Part shown: positions 34,374 through 42,421 of the stretch, piece after piece
Numbering within the stretch: the first letter of the stretch is position 1
How the letters are laid out: each line of letters begins with the position of its first letter
Assembly (NCBI GenBank): GCA_963714145.1
Contig: OY970235.1
Location: 6,014,001-6,078,000, forward strand
Length of the DNA stretch: 64,000 nucleotides
Reading direction: 5' to 3'
Source of the DNA: JBBWZH01 sp035544115
GTDB lineage: Bacteria; Actinomycetota; Actinomycetes; Mycobacteriales; CADCTP01
Program-made: the position numbers and the translations under genes
The notes under the pieces: model-generated
Database searches by the model: none
What the model was told of the DNA's origin: nothing
Seen by the model: the letters and a program-made list of their open reading frames with translations, nothing else

Positions 34374-35570
34374 ATGGGTCTCCGTATCAATCAGAACATT
34401 GCGGCAGCCAACGCCTACCGCAACCTGTCCACAACCGACGGTCAGATGCAGAAGTCGCTGGAGAAGCTCTCCTCCGGATTCCGCATCAACCGGGCCGCCG
34501 ACGACGCTGCTGGCCTGTCCATCAGCGAGGGTCTGCGCGGGCAGATCGGTGGCCTGAAGGTCGCCGTTCGCAACGCGCAGGACGGCATCAGTGTCGTGCA
34601 GACCGCTGAAGGTGCGCTCACCGAGACGCACGCCATTCTTCAGCGTATGCGCGACCTGGCCGTGCAGGCATCCAACGGTGGTTCTCAGGACTCCGCGGCA
34701 CACGCCGCGGCTGACACCGAGTTCGGTCAGCTCAACGACGAGCTGGACCGGATCGCCAACACCACCGCGTTCGGCACCCAGAAGCTGCTCGACGGGTCTT
34801 TCGGTTCGTCGGTCAGCACCACCGGCACGATCACCGTGTCCGCCAACAACACGTTGACCACCGCCGGGGTCGAGGCATTCGCCCTGACCTACTCCAAGAC
34901 CGGCGTGGCCGTGCCGGTCACCGGTTCGGTGTCGCTCGCGGCGCAGACCGGTGACACCTCGGCGCAGTACCAGACCGCGTTGCAGGCGGCGGTCGACGTT
35001 GTCTCCGTCGCCGGTGGCGGCGCGGCTGGCGACGTCGCGGTGAAGGTCAACGACACCGGCGACGGCGTCTGGAAGGTCACCCTGCAGTCCAGTGTGGCCA
35101 GCTCGCTGACCACGGTGGCCAACGTCAACCTCGGCGTCACCGCCGTGACCGGTCAGCTTTCGACCGGCGCCGGCGGCACGTTCCAGGTCGGCGCGAACAA
35201 CAACTCCAACGAGCGGATCAGCGTCGCCATCTCCAAGATGGACTCGGTGACGCTCGGCACGGGAGCCGTCTCGCTGACCAGCACCACGAACGCGCAGGCC
35301 GCTCTTACGGCGGTCGACACCGCGATCAGCAACGTTTCCACTACCCGTGGAACGCTGGGTGCGTACCAGAACCGGTTCGAGCACACCATCAACAACCTCA
35401 ACGTCACGGTTGAGAACCTGTCCGCGTCGGAGTCACGTATCCGCGACACCGACATGGCCTCGGAGATGGTGCAGTTCACGAAGTCGTCGATCCTGGCTCA
35501 GGCCGGTACGGCGATGCTCGCGCAAGCCAACCAGGCACCGCAGTCGGTGCTGCAGCTCCTGCGCGGCTAG
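34374..35570 (+). CDS. fliC: Flagellin
   Basis: The filament protein. 398 residues: the conserved N-terminal D0/D1 part (LRINQNIAAANAYRNLS, LEKLSSGFRINRAADDAAGL, GISVVQTAEGALTETHAILQRMRDLAVQA), a short Thr/Val/Gly-rich variable middle (about 145-290), and the C-terminal D1/D0 part (LSASESRIRDTDMASEMVQFTKSSILAQAGTAML, ending SVLQLLRG). Codon use is more balanced (several GGT, CGT, CTT) than in its neighbours, typical of a highly expressed gene. The only flagellin gene in the window. Followed by an 8 bp hairpin. Confidence 0.97.
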   Translation: MGLRINQNIAAANAYRNLSTTDGQMQKSLEKLSSGFRINRAADDAAGLSISEGLRGQIGGLKVAVRNAQDGISVVQTAEGALTETHAILQRMRDLAVQASNGGSQDSAAHAAADTEFGQLNDELDRIANTTAFGTQKLLDGSFGSSVSTTGTITVSANNTLTTAGVEAFALTYSKTGVAVPVTGSVSLAAQTGDTSAQYQTALQAAVDVVSVAGGGAAGDVAVKVNDTGDGVWKVTLQSSVASSLTTVANVNLGVTAVTGQLSTGAGGTFQVGANNNSNERISVAISKMDSVTLGTGAVSLTSTTNAQAALTAVDTAISNVSTTRGTLGAYQNRFEHTINNLNVTVENLSASESRIRDTDMASEMVQFTKSSILAQAGTAMLAQANQAPQSVLQLLRG

Positions 35571-35584
35571 CAAGCACCGGGCTG

Positions 35585-35606
35585 GGGGTGGCCGACGCGC
35601 CACCCC
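35585..35606 (+). terminator. Hairpin terminator after flagellin
   Basis: GGGGTGGC (35585-35592) pairs with GCCACCCC (35599-35606) around CGACGC, starting 15 bases after the flagellin stop. No T-tract follows. It would separate the abundant flagellin message from fliD. Confidence 0.7.
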
Positions 35607-35663
35607 GGCCATCCCCGGCCCGGCTCCACAATGGACGACCGGCAGTAGCGAACGGACGCAACG

Positions 35664-36965
35664 ATGACCAGTAGCGTTGACGGCCTCATCAGCGGCCTGA
35701 ACACCACCCAACTGATCTCCCAGCTCATGCAGGTCGAAGCACAGTCCCAGACGACCCTGAAGAGCAAGGTCAAGACCGAGCAGACGGCGATCACCGCCTA
35801 CCAGGCGGTCAACTCGAAGCTCGCCGCGCTGCAGACCGCCGCCGAGAAGCTGACCAAGCCGGCTACCTGGCAGGCGGTCACAGCCACCTCCTCGTCCACC
35901 GCGGTGGTCGCCACCGCCGCCGCCGGCACAGCCGCCGGCGGCAGCACCTTCGACGTCACCAAGCTGGCCCGGGCGCACATCGTGACCCTCACCGGCAGCA
36001 TCGGTGGCACCGTCAGCGCCGACGGCGGCCTGGACGTCAGCGTCGGTGGTGGCCCGACGGTGCACATCGTGATCACCAGCGACACGCTCGCCGGGGTCGC
36101 GGCCGCCATCAACGCGTCCTCGCTGGGCCTGCGGGCCAGCGTGATCACCACGGACTCCGGTTCGCTGCTGCAGGTGGCGGCCAGCCATACCGGCTTCGCG
36201 GCCGCCTTCGTGATCACCGGTACCGCGAACCCGCCGAACGTGGCGGTGCAGGGCACCGACGCGCAGGTCACGATCGGCGACCCGCTCGCCGGCGGCTACA
36301 CCGCCAGCAGCGCGACCAACACGTTCACCGATGTGGTGCCGGGGGTGACATTCACCGCGACCCAGACCGCCAGCAACGTCACCATCTCGATCGCGCCGGA
36401 TGCCGCCAAGATCGCCGACAACATGCAGGCCCTGGTGGACGCCACCAACGCGGCGATGACCGAGATCGGCACCCGGACCGCGTACGACGCGACATCGAAG
36501 ACGCCCGCGGCGCTGACCGGCAACTTCACCGTCCGGCAACTGGAGCAGAACATGCTCAGTTCGATCAGCAACGGGCAGACCGGCTACGGCAGCTTCACCC
36601 AGCTCGGGGTCAGCCTGAGCCGGGACGGCACGCTCAGCTTCGACCGGACCGCGTTCCTCGCCGCCTACCAGGCCGACCCGGTGACGACCCAGTCCGCGGT
36701 CGCCGGCGGGCTGGCCACCGCGCTGCAGTCGGTGGCGAAGAAGGCGACCGACCCGACCACCGGCTCGGTCACGCTGGCCATCCAGAGCCGCAACGACTCC
36801 GTCCGCAGCCTGAACAACGCGATCGGCGACTGGGACGTCCGGCTGCAGACCCGGCAGGGAGCCCTGCAGCGGCAGTACTCCCACCTCGAGGTCGCTCTCG
36901 GTCAGCTGAAGAACCAGTCGGCCTGGCTCTCCGGGCAGATCGCCAGCCTGCCCAGCGCAGGGTGA
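35664..36965 (+). CDS. fliD: Filament cap protein FliD (HAP2)
   Basis: Caps the growing filament and folds flagellin subunits. 433 residues: the N-terminal FliD domain (SVDGLISGLNTTQLISQLMQVEAQSQTTLKSKV, coiled coil), the variable Thr/Ala-rich centre, and the C-terminal domain (NFTVRQLEQNMLSSISNG, YGSFTQLGVSLSRDGTLSFD, then a coiled coil to the end). A TCCA-CAA-TGGA palindrome lies 29-39 bases before the ATG. The ribosome site is weak (ACGGACG). The stop overlaps the fliS start. Confidence 0.94.
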   Translation: MTSSVDGLISGLNTTQLISQLMQVEAQSQTTLKSKVKTEQTAITAYQAVNSKLAALQTAAEKLTKPATWQAVTATSSSTAVVATAAAGTAAGGSTFDVTKLARAHIVTLTGSIGGTVSADGGLDVSVGGGPTVHIVITSDTLAGVAAAINASSLGLRASVITTDSGSLLQVAASHTGFAAAFVITGTANPPNVAVQGTDAQVTIGDPLAGGYTASSATNTFTDVVPGVTFTATQTASNVTISIAPDAAKIADNMQALVDATNAAMTEIGTRTAYDATSKTPAALTGNFTVRQLEQNMLSSISNGQTGYGSFTQLGVSLSRDGTLSFDRTAFLAAYQADPVTTQSAVAGGLATALQSVAKKATDPTTGSVTLAIQSRNDSVRSLNNAIGDWDVRLQTRQGALQRQYSHLEVALGQLKNQSAWLSGQIASLPSAG

Positions 36966-37375
36966 CGATGACGTCGGCTACGGCCGCGATGCAGGCCCGC
37001 TACCTGGCCGACGCGGTCACCACCGTGTCGCCCGGGCAGCTCATCGTGATGCTCTACGACCGTCTCGTGCTCGACCTCATCCGGGCCGAGACCGCCCTGC
37101 GCGACGGCGACCGGACCCGCGGCGCGGAAAGGCTGCTGCACGCTCAGGAGATCCTCCTGGAGCTGCGGGCCAGCCTGGACGTGACCGCCTGGTCCGGCGC
37201 TCCCGGGCTGGCCAAGCTGTACAGCTTCCTGGTCACCGAACTGATCGGCGCCAACGTGCGCCGGGATCCGGACCGGGTGGCCCGGTGCCGCGGCCTGATC
37301 GAGCCACTGCGCGATGCCTGGCGGGAGGCCGTACACACGGCCCAGCCGGAGCCGGTCGCGGTCCGGGTCGGATGA
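36962..37375 (+). CDS. fliS: Flagellin chaperone FliS
   Basis: Binds the flagellin C-terminus and prevents early polymerisation. The GTG overlaps the fliD stop (GTGA); an ATG two codons on is equally possible. The product of about 137 residues follows FliS order: ARYLADAVTTVSPGQLIVMLYDRLVLDLIRAE (P-x-x-L-I-x-M-L-Y-D signature), then LLHAQEILLELRASLD and LAKLYSFLVTELIGANVRRD. Four helices expected. It overlaps the next small gene by four bases. Confidence 0.93.
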   Translation: MTMTSATAAMQARYLADAVTTVSPGQLIVMLYDRLVLDLIRAETALRDGDRTRGAERLLHAQEILLELRASLDVTAWSGAPGLAKLYSFLVTELIGANVRRDPDRVARCRGLIEPLRDAWREAVHTAQPEPVAVRVG

Positions 37376-37758
37376 CCTGTGTGCACCGCCGGACCGGCAC
37401 CCGGGGTGCCAGCGGCCGCCGCGCCCGCGGGCGGGCCAGCGTGAGCGGGGACCGGCCCGGGGCCTGGGTCGCGGTGCTGGACGCGCTCGAACTCAAGGTC
37501 GCCGCGACCGAGGCCATGCTGGCCGACTGCCAACTGGGCCGGGACCTGCCCACCGTCGATCCCTGGTCGCCACCGCGCGGGCTCGGCCCGCTGCCGGTGG
37601 AGCTCCAGCCGCGCGCGGACGCGATCCTGACCCGCCAACTGGCGGTGGCCACCGCGGTGGCGCGGGCAGCGGCGAGTGCCCGGCAGCAGGCCGTGGTCGC
37701 GTTCCGGCTGCAGACCGGCCGGGACGCCGTCCCCGCCTACCTCGACCAGGCGCTGTAG
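37372..37758 (+). CDS. Small helical protein after fliS, FliT-like position
   Basis: No clear family match. The ATG overlaps the fliS stop (ATGA). The 128-residue product starts with a basic, probably unstructured stretch (about 1-28). A helical part follows, with AWVAVLDALELKVAATEAMLADCQLG and LQPRADAILTRQLAVATAVARAAASARQQAVVAFRL. A small, mostly helical protein just after fliS is where FliT-type export chaperones sit in other flagellar clusters, so that role is a reasonable guess. A GTG 23 codons in (VSGDRPGAW) could be the real start. Confidence 0.6.
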   Translation: MTCVHRRTGTRGASGRRARGRASVSGDRPGAWVAVLDALELKVAATEAMLADCQLGRDLPTVDPWSPPRGLGPLPVELQPRADAILTRQLAVATAVARAAASARQQAVVAFRLQTGRDAVPAYLDQAL

Positions 37759-37814
37759 CGCCGCCGCCGGCCGGCGGATCGCACCCGGCCGCGCACCGAA
37801 CCGCTCCGGAAACC

Positions 37815-37840
37815 CTCAGCCGGCCGGCCCGCCGGCCGAT
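37815..37840 (+). promoter_or_regulatory. FliA-type promoter of the flgB-flgE operon
   Basis: CTCA (37815-37818), 16 bases, then GCCGATGA (from 37835), 77 bases before the flgB GTG. It is embedded in a GCCGGCCGGCCC-rich tract. It should drive the long basal body, MS-ring, export ATPase and hook run. Confidence 0.8.
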
Positions 37841-37917
37841 GACCAGAGGTGGAGCACGGAAGCTCGCCCCGGTTGCCAGGGAACGGCAGAACCGCACCGT
37901 TGAAGGAGCCGCGTCCC

Positions 37918-38265
37918 GTGTTGGACGACATCGCCTCCGCCACCGAGCACATCGCGCTGGACGCACTCGCCGCCCGGCAGCGGGTGATCGCCAACAACAT
38001 GTCGAACATCCAGACGCCGGGCTTCGCCGCCGGCCGGCTGACCTTCGAGGACTCGCTGCGTTCGGCCCTGCAGGACGGCACCCCGGACCAGACCACGGCC
38101 CGGATGGCCATGTCGCTGGAACCGACCCGGCTGGACGGCAACAACGTGAACCTCGACCACGAGACTCTGTCCAATGTGGACACAAACTTGCGCTACAACC
38201 TGATGCTGCGGGCGTTGGACAGCAAGTACGGCCTGCTGCACCACGTGATCAGCGGCGGTTCCTGA
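37918..38265 (+). CDS. flgB: Proximal rod protein FlgB
   Basis: Rod component. The start is a GTG with GGAG ten bases ahead (MLDDIASATEHIALDALAARQ), giving 115 residues. The rod/hook N-terminal motif RQRVIANNMSNIQTPGFAA is present, and the C-terminal helix LNLRYNLMLRALDSKYGLLHHVI-like end fits FlgB. The SNVDT segment is encoded TCC AAT GTG GAC ACA, forming a perfect TGTCCA-ATG-TGGACA palindrome with two rare codons. The stop overlaps flgC by one base. Confidence 0.93.
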   Translation: MLDDIASATEHIALDALAARQRVIANNMSNIQTPGFAAGRLTFEDSLRSALQDGTPDQTTARMAMSLEPTRLDGNNVNLDHETLSNVDTNLRYNLMLRALDSKYGLLHHVISGGS

Positions 38266-38669
38266 TGCCCATCTTCGGCGCGATCGGCATCGCCGGCACC
38301 GGCCTGACCGTCTATCGCAAGTGGATGGACGCGGTGTCGGACAACATCGCCAACCTGAACACGGTCGCGCCGACCAGCGGCCCGGCATTCCAGGCCCGGT
38401 ACGTGATCGCGCAGTCGGTGCCGGCCACCTCCGGCGCCGGGGTACAGGTCGGCGGCGCGGTGTTCGGCCCGGCCACCGGCCGGCTGACCTACCAGCCCGA
38501 CCACCCGCTGGCCGACGCGGAAGGCTACGTCCGCTACCCGGACATCGATCTGAGCAGCCAGATGACCCAGCTGATCATGGCTCAGCGCGGCTACCAGGCC
38601 AATCTCGCCGTGGTCGATCGTGCCCACGACGCGTACAGCGCAGCCCTCGAACTAGGGAGGTCCGCATGA
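38265..38669 (+). CDS. flgC: Proximal rod protein FlgC
   Basis: Rod component of 134 residues; the ATG overlaps the flgB stop (TGATG). It has the rod signature GTGLTVYRKWMDAVSDNIANLNT and the C-terminal QMTQLIMAQRGYQANLAVVDRAHDAYSAALELGR, which matches FlgC. The usual N-terminal SAsGLtaQR motif is altered (TGLTVYRKW). It overlaps fliE by four bases; a GGGAGG inside its last codons serves as the fliE ribosome site. Confidence 0.93.
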   Translation: MPIFGAIGIAGTGLTVYRKWMDAVSDNIANLNTVAPTSGPAFQARYVIAQSVPATSGAGVQVGGAVFGPATGRLTYQPDHPLADAEGYVRYPDIDLSSQMTQLIMAQRGYQANLAVVDRAHDAYSAALELGRSA

Positions 38670-38971
38670 CGATCGCAGCCGTGGGCCCGATCACCATCCC
38701 GGTTGTCCCGCCGATCACCCGGCCGTCGACAGCCGAGAACGACATGACTCAGGGCAACTTCGCCGCGCGGGTCGGACAGGGCCTGAACACGCTGCAGCAG
38801 GCCCAGACCAAGGCCGACGACCTGGCCGTGCAGGCCGCCACCGGTGACCTGCTCGACGTGCACGACTACATGATCGCGGCCACCGAGGCCAGCCTCACCA
38901 CCCAGCTCACCGTCGCGGTCCGCAACAAGGCGGTGGACGCGTTCAACGAGATCATGCGGATGCAGGCATGA
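38666..38971 (+). CDS. fliE: FliE, MS-ring/rod adaptor
   Basis: Connects the MS-ring and export gate to the rod. 101 residues, with the family C-terminal part: FAARVGQGLNTLQQAQTKADDLAVQAATGDLLDVHDYMIAATEASLTTQLTVAVRNKAVDAFNEIMRM. The hallmark order (Ala-rich helix, D-h-HDVMIA-type motif, then NKxxxAYxEIMxMQ) is intact. The start overlaps flgC and the stop overlaps fliF, each by four bases. Confidence 0.93.
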   Translation: MTIAAVGPITIPVVPPITRPSTAENDMTQGNFAARVGQGLNTLQQAQTKADDLAVQAATGDLLDVHDYMIAATEASLTTQLTVAVRNKAVDAFNEIMRMQA

Positions 38972-40629
38972 TGCAGGGATTCAGCACGGCCGGCCGGCGG
39001 GTGCTCGACGGGTTCGCCCGGTTCACCCCCGGGCAGAAGGCCGCCACCATCTGCACCGTGCTGGTCCTGGCCATCGGCGGCTTCTTCTTCGCGAACTGGG
39101 CGGCACAGCCGTCGTTCGCCCCGCTGTACAGCAACCTGTCCGGCACCGACGCATCGGCCATTGTGGACAAGTTGACCGCCGGCGGCACCCCGCACCGGTT
39201 GGCCGACGGCGGCCAGACCGTGCTGGTCCCGCAGGACAAGGTGTACGACCTGCGGCTGGCGATGAGCAGCGCCGGACTGCCCGCCGGCAAGGACACCGGC
39301 TACGCGCTGCTGGACAAGCAGGGTGTCACCACCTCGGAGTTCATGCAGCACGTCGGCTACCAGCGGGCGCTGGAGGGCGAACTGGCCAGCACGATCGGCG
39401 CGATCGACGGGGTCAACAGCGCGACCGTGCACCTGGCCATGCCACAGAAGGACGTGTTCACCGACGACCAGCAGAAGACGACCGCGTCGGTGCTGGTGGC
39501 CACCGGGCAGGGCACCACGCTGTCCGCCGACCAGGTGCAGGCGATCGTGCACCTGGTCTCGTCCAGCGTGGTCGGGCTGTCGCCGAACCAGGTGACGGTG
39601 GCCGACGCGACCGGCCGGGTGCTGTCCGCCGGCGGCGGAGCGCCCACTATGGACAGTTACAGCGGCTCCGGCGGTACCTCGTCCGGGGCGCAGCAGACGC
39701 TGGCTTTCGAACAACGGGTGAACGTCTCACTGCAGCAGATGCTGGATCAGGTGGTCGGCCCCGGGCACTCGGCGGTGAAGATCTCGGCGGATCTGAACTT
39801 CGACCAGACCAGCACCAAGTCGGAGACCTACGTCGCCAACACGAAGTCGCCGCCGTTGTCCGAGACATCGACCAGCGAAACCTATACCGGCAACGGCCTG
39901 CCCGGCATCGGCACCGCCGCGGGCGTGCTCGGGCCGGACAACATCCAGGTCCCCATCGGAGCCAACGTGGCCAGCAGCAACACCGGAACCAGCGGTACCA
40001 ACGCCGCCGGTAAGTACGCCAAGACCAGCAGCACCAAGGACAACGCGGTCGGTGTGGTGACGCAGACCGTGCTGGCCGCACCCGGCGGGGTCCGCCGGCT
40101 CAGCGTGGCCGTGCTGCTCGACAGCACCACGGCGTCCAAAGTGGACAAGGCCGCGCTGGAGCAGCTGGTGGCGAACGCGGTCGGCCTGAACACCAAGCGC
40201 GGCGACACGATGGCGGTCACCGCGCTGCCGTTCGACGCCGCCGCGGCCGCGGCGGCCAAGTCGGCGCTCGACTCGGCGGGGAAGACCGACCAGCGCAACC
40301 AGCTGCTGGCCACCGGCAAGACGATCGGCGCGGCCCTGATCGTGCTGCTGCTGCTGTTCGGCGCCTGGCGGTCGAGCAAGAAGTCCAAGCCGGTGCCGCT
40401 CACCGAGGAGGAGCACGCGCAGCTGGCGGAGATGCAGCTGGCGCTGCAGGACGCCCGGGCCCGGGCGCTGACCGGGGGCGGCGAGCTACCGGCGCTGGAA
40501 TCGGGGCCGGATCCGGACCTCGCCGGGAACCGGGAAGCCCACCAGGAGGAACTCGCCGTGCTGGTCGAGCGCCAGCCGGAGGAGGTCGCCGCGCTGCTGC
40601 GCGGCTGGCTGGCCGACAAGAAGGGCTGA
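38968..40629 (+). CDS. fliF: MS-ring protein FliF
   Basis: Forms the membrane ring on which the motor is built. 553 residues: a first membrane helix at about 28-48 (TICTVLVLAIGGFFFANWA), ring-building motifs (YSNLSGTDASAIVDKLTAGGTPHRL, EFMQHVGYQRALEGELASTIGAIDGVNSATVHLAMP, the YscJ-like domain) and a long loop with STSETYTGNGLPG. A second membrane helix follows at about 445-465 (GAALIVLLLLFGAW), with a cytosolic tail that binds FliG (EELAVLVERQPEEVAALLRGWLAD). Three near-palindromes of the TCCA-N3-TGGA type lie inside the gene and use rare ATT, ACT and AAA codons. Confidence 0.95.
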   Translation: MMQGFSTAGRRVLDGFARFTPGQKAATICTVLVLAIGGFFFANWAAQPSFAPLYSNLSGTDASAIVDKLTAGGTPHRLADGGQTVLVPQDKVYDLRLAMSSAGLPAGKDTGYALLDKQGVTTSEFMQHVGYQRALEGELASTIGAIDGVNSATVHLAMPQKDVFTDDQQKTTASVLVATGQGTTLSADQVQAIVHLVSSSVVGLSPNQVTVADATGRVLSAGGGAPTMDSYSGSGGTSSGAQQTLAFEQRVNVSLQQMLDQVVGPGHSAVKISADLNFDQTSTKSETYVANTKSPPLSETSTSETYTGNGLPGIGTAAGVLGPDNIQVPIGANVASSNTGTSGTNAAGKYAKTSSTKDNAVGVVTQTVLAAPGGVRRLSVAVLLDSTTASKVDKAALEQLVANAVGLNTKRGDTMAVTALPFDAAAAAAAKSALDSAGKTDQRNQLLATGKTIGAALIVLLLLFGAWRSSKKSKPVPLTEEEHAQLAEMQLALQDARARALTGGGELPALESGPDPDLAGNREAHQEELAVLVERQPEEVAALLRGWLADKKG

Positions 40630-40638
40630 TCCGACCGC

Positions 40639-41646
40639 ATGGCCGAGACGCTGACCGGGCTCCGGAAGGCCGCGGTGCTGCTCGTGCAGATGGGTCGGCA
40701 ACGGTCGGCGGCAGTACTCGAGAAGCTGCAAGACAGCGAGGTCGAGGAGCTCACCAGCGAGATCCTCCGGCTCGGCCGGGTCGATCAGGACATCGCCGAC
40801 CAGGTGCTCACCGAGTTCCACGACCTGACCTCGCCGCAGCGCAAGAAGACCCGCGGCGGCCTGGACTACGCCCGGCAACTGCTGGTGGACACGCTCGGCG
40901 TGGACAAGGCCGACGAGATCCTCAGCCGGCTCACCGCCACGATGTCCGACCTGCCGTTCAGCTTCCTGCAGGACGCGGACCCCCGGCAGGTGCTCTCCTT
41001 CCTGCAGGACGAGCACCCGCAGACCACGGCGCTGATCCTGGCGCACCTGCCGGCCGGCCAGGCCTCGCTGATCCTGTCCGGCCTGACCGGCGAGGTGCAG
41101 ACCGACGTCGCGCACCGGATCGCGATGATGGACCGCACCTCGCCGGACATCATCCGGGAGGTCGAGGGCATGCTGAAGCGCAAGCTGTCCACGGTCCTGC
41201 AGCCCAGCGATCTGTCCACAGTGGGCGGTCTGCAGCCGCTGGTGGACATCATCAACCGGACCGACCGGACCACCGAGCGGCTGATCCTGGAAGGGCTGGA
41301 GAGCCGCAACCCGGAACTGGCCGACCAGGTACGCAGCCAGATGTTCATGTTCGAGGACCTGGTCGCGCTCGAGGACAAGGCCGTCCAGCTGGTGCTGCGC
41401 CAGGTCGAGGGCGGCGACCTGGCCAACGCCCTCAAGGGCGTCCGGGCCGACGTCCGCGAGAAGATCATGTCGAACATGTCGGAGCGGGCCCGGGAGAACC
41501 TGGGCGACGAGATCGACATGCTCGGTGCGGTGCGGCTGCGCACGGTCGAGGAGGCGCAGGCCAAGATCCTGTCCGCGGTGCGGACGCTGGAGGCCTCCGG
41601 GCAGATCATGGTCCGGCGCGGGGACGAGGACGAGTATGTCTCCTGA
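40639..41646 (+). CDS. fliG: Motor switch protein FliG
   Basis: Transmits torque from stators to the rotor. 335 residues, full length: an N-terminal FliF-binding domain (LRKAAVLLVQMG, VEELTSEILRL), a middle domain with the signature DEHPQTTALILAHLPAGQASLIL, and a C-terminal domain with MFMFEDLVALEDKAVQLVLRQV and IMSNMSERARENLGDEIDMLG, which carries the charged residues facing MotA. Starts nine bases after fliF; its end overlaps the fliH start by 11 bases. Confidence 0.96.
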   Translation: MAETLTGLRKAAVLLVQMGRQRSAAVLEKLQDSEVEELTSEILRLGRVDQDIADQVLTEFHDLTSPQRKKTRGGLDYARQLLVDTLGVDKADEILSRLTATMSDLPFSFLQDADPRQVLSFLQDEHPQTTALILAHLPAGQASLILSGLTGEVQTDVAHRIAMMDRTSPDIIREVEGMLKRKLSTVLQPSDLSTVGGLQPLVDIINRTDRTTERLILEGLESRNPELADQVRSQMFMFEDLVALEDKAVQLVLRQVEGGDLANALKGVRADVREKIMSNMSERARENLGDEIDMLGAVRLRTVEEAQAKILSAVRTLEASGQIMVRRGDEDEYVS

Positions 41647-42421
41647 CCGGCGGGACGCCCCGGTACTGCCGGCCGCCCAGGCGGGCGCGGTTCCGGCGGC
41701 CCAGTTCAACCTGGCGCTGCGCACCGGCGTCCTGCCGGACCGGCTGGACGCCGACGCCCGGGCCACCGCGCAGGCGCAGGGCTACGCGGCCGGCTGGGCC
41801 GAGGGCAAACGGACCGCCGCCGAGTCTGCCCGGGCCGCCACCGATCAGGCCGAGGCCTTCGCGCAGCGCGCCGCGGCCGACTGGAGCGGCCTGCTGGAAC
41901 AGGCGGTGAAGGCCATCGGCGCCGCCGCACGAGGGCTGGAGCAGCGCGCCGCGCAGCCCGCCGCCGACGCCGAGGAAATGCTCGTCCGGGCCGCGGTCGA
42001 GCTGGCCGAGGTGCTGGTCGGGCACGATCTGGCCGCCAGCAAGTCGCCCGGCGAGGACGCGCTGCAGCGGGCGCTCGCGCTCGCGCCGCTGGACCGGCCG
42101 GTCCGGGTCCGGCTGCACCCGGCCGCCTACGCGATGATCACGACCGGGGTCCGGAGCGACAGCACGGCCCGCAAAGGCAACCGCGCCGCCGGCACCCGGG
42201 GCGCCGGTACCCGCGGCACCGGCGCCCGGGTCCCCGGCACCCGGGTCGACGAGCGGATCGTCGACGGTCGGGTGGTCCGGTTGGTACCCGACCCGATGCT
42301 GGAGCCCGGTGACGCGATCGCCGAATGCGACGCGACCACCATCGACGCCCGGCTGGGTCCGGCGATAGACCGGGTCCGCGAACTGCTCGGCCTCCCAGCC
42401 AAGCCGGCGGCGACCAAATGA
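41636..42421 (+). CDS. fliH: FliH, regulator of the export ATPase
   Basis: Holds the FliI ATPase near the export gate. 261 residues from an ATG inside the end of fliG. The expected long Ala/Glu/Gln-rich coiled coil is present (about 35-110; AQAQGYAAGWAEGKRTAAESARAATDQAEAF), then the C-terminal domain (EMLVRAAVELAEVLVGHDLA, VRVRLHPAAYAMI, RLVPDPMLEPGDAIAECDATTIDARLGPAIDRVRELLG). A short Gly/Arg/Thr repeat (RGAGTRGTGARVPGTR) interrupts it near residue 190. The TGA is the first triplet of the 116 bp repeat array. Confidence 0.9.
   Translation: MSPDRRDAPVLPAAQAGAVPAAQFNLALRTGVLPDRLDADARATAQAQGYAAGWAEGKRTAAESARAATDQAEAFAQRAAADWSGLLEQAVKAIGAAARGLEQRAAQPAADAEEMLVRAAVELAEVLVGHDLAASKSPGEDALQRALALAPLDRPVRVRLHPAAYAMITTGVRSDSTARKGNRAAGTRGAGTRGTGARVPGTRVDERIVDGRVVRLVPDPMLEPGDAIAECDATTIDARLGPAIDRVRELLGLPAKPAATK

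Noticed and set aside
37314..38669. A 451-codon frame ending in FlgC
   Set aside because: Only the last 134 codons are conserved; the front overlaps flgB and the fliT-like gene in other frames. FlgC starts at the ATG overlapping the flgB stop.
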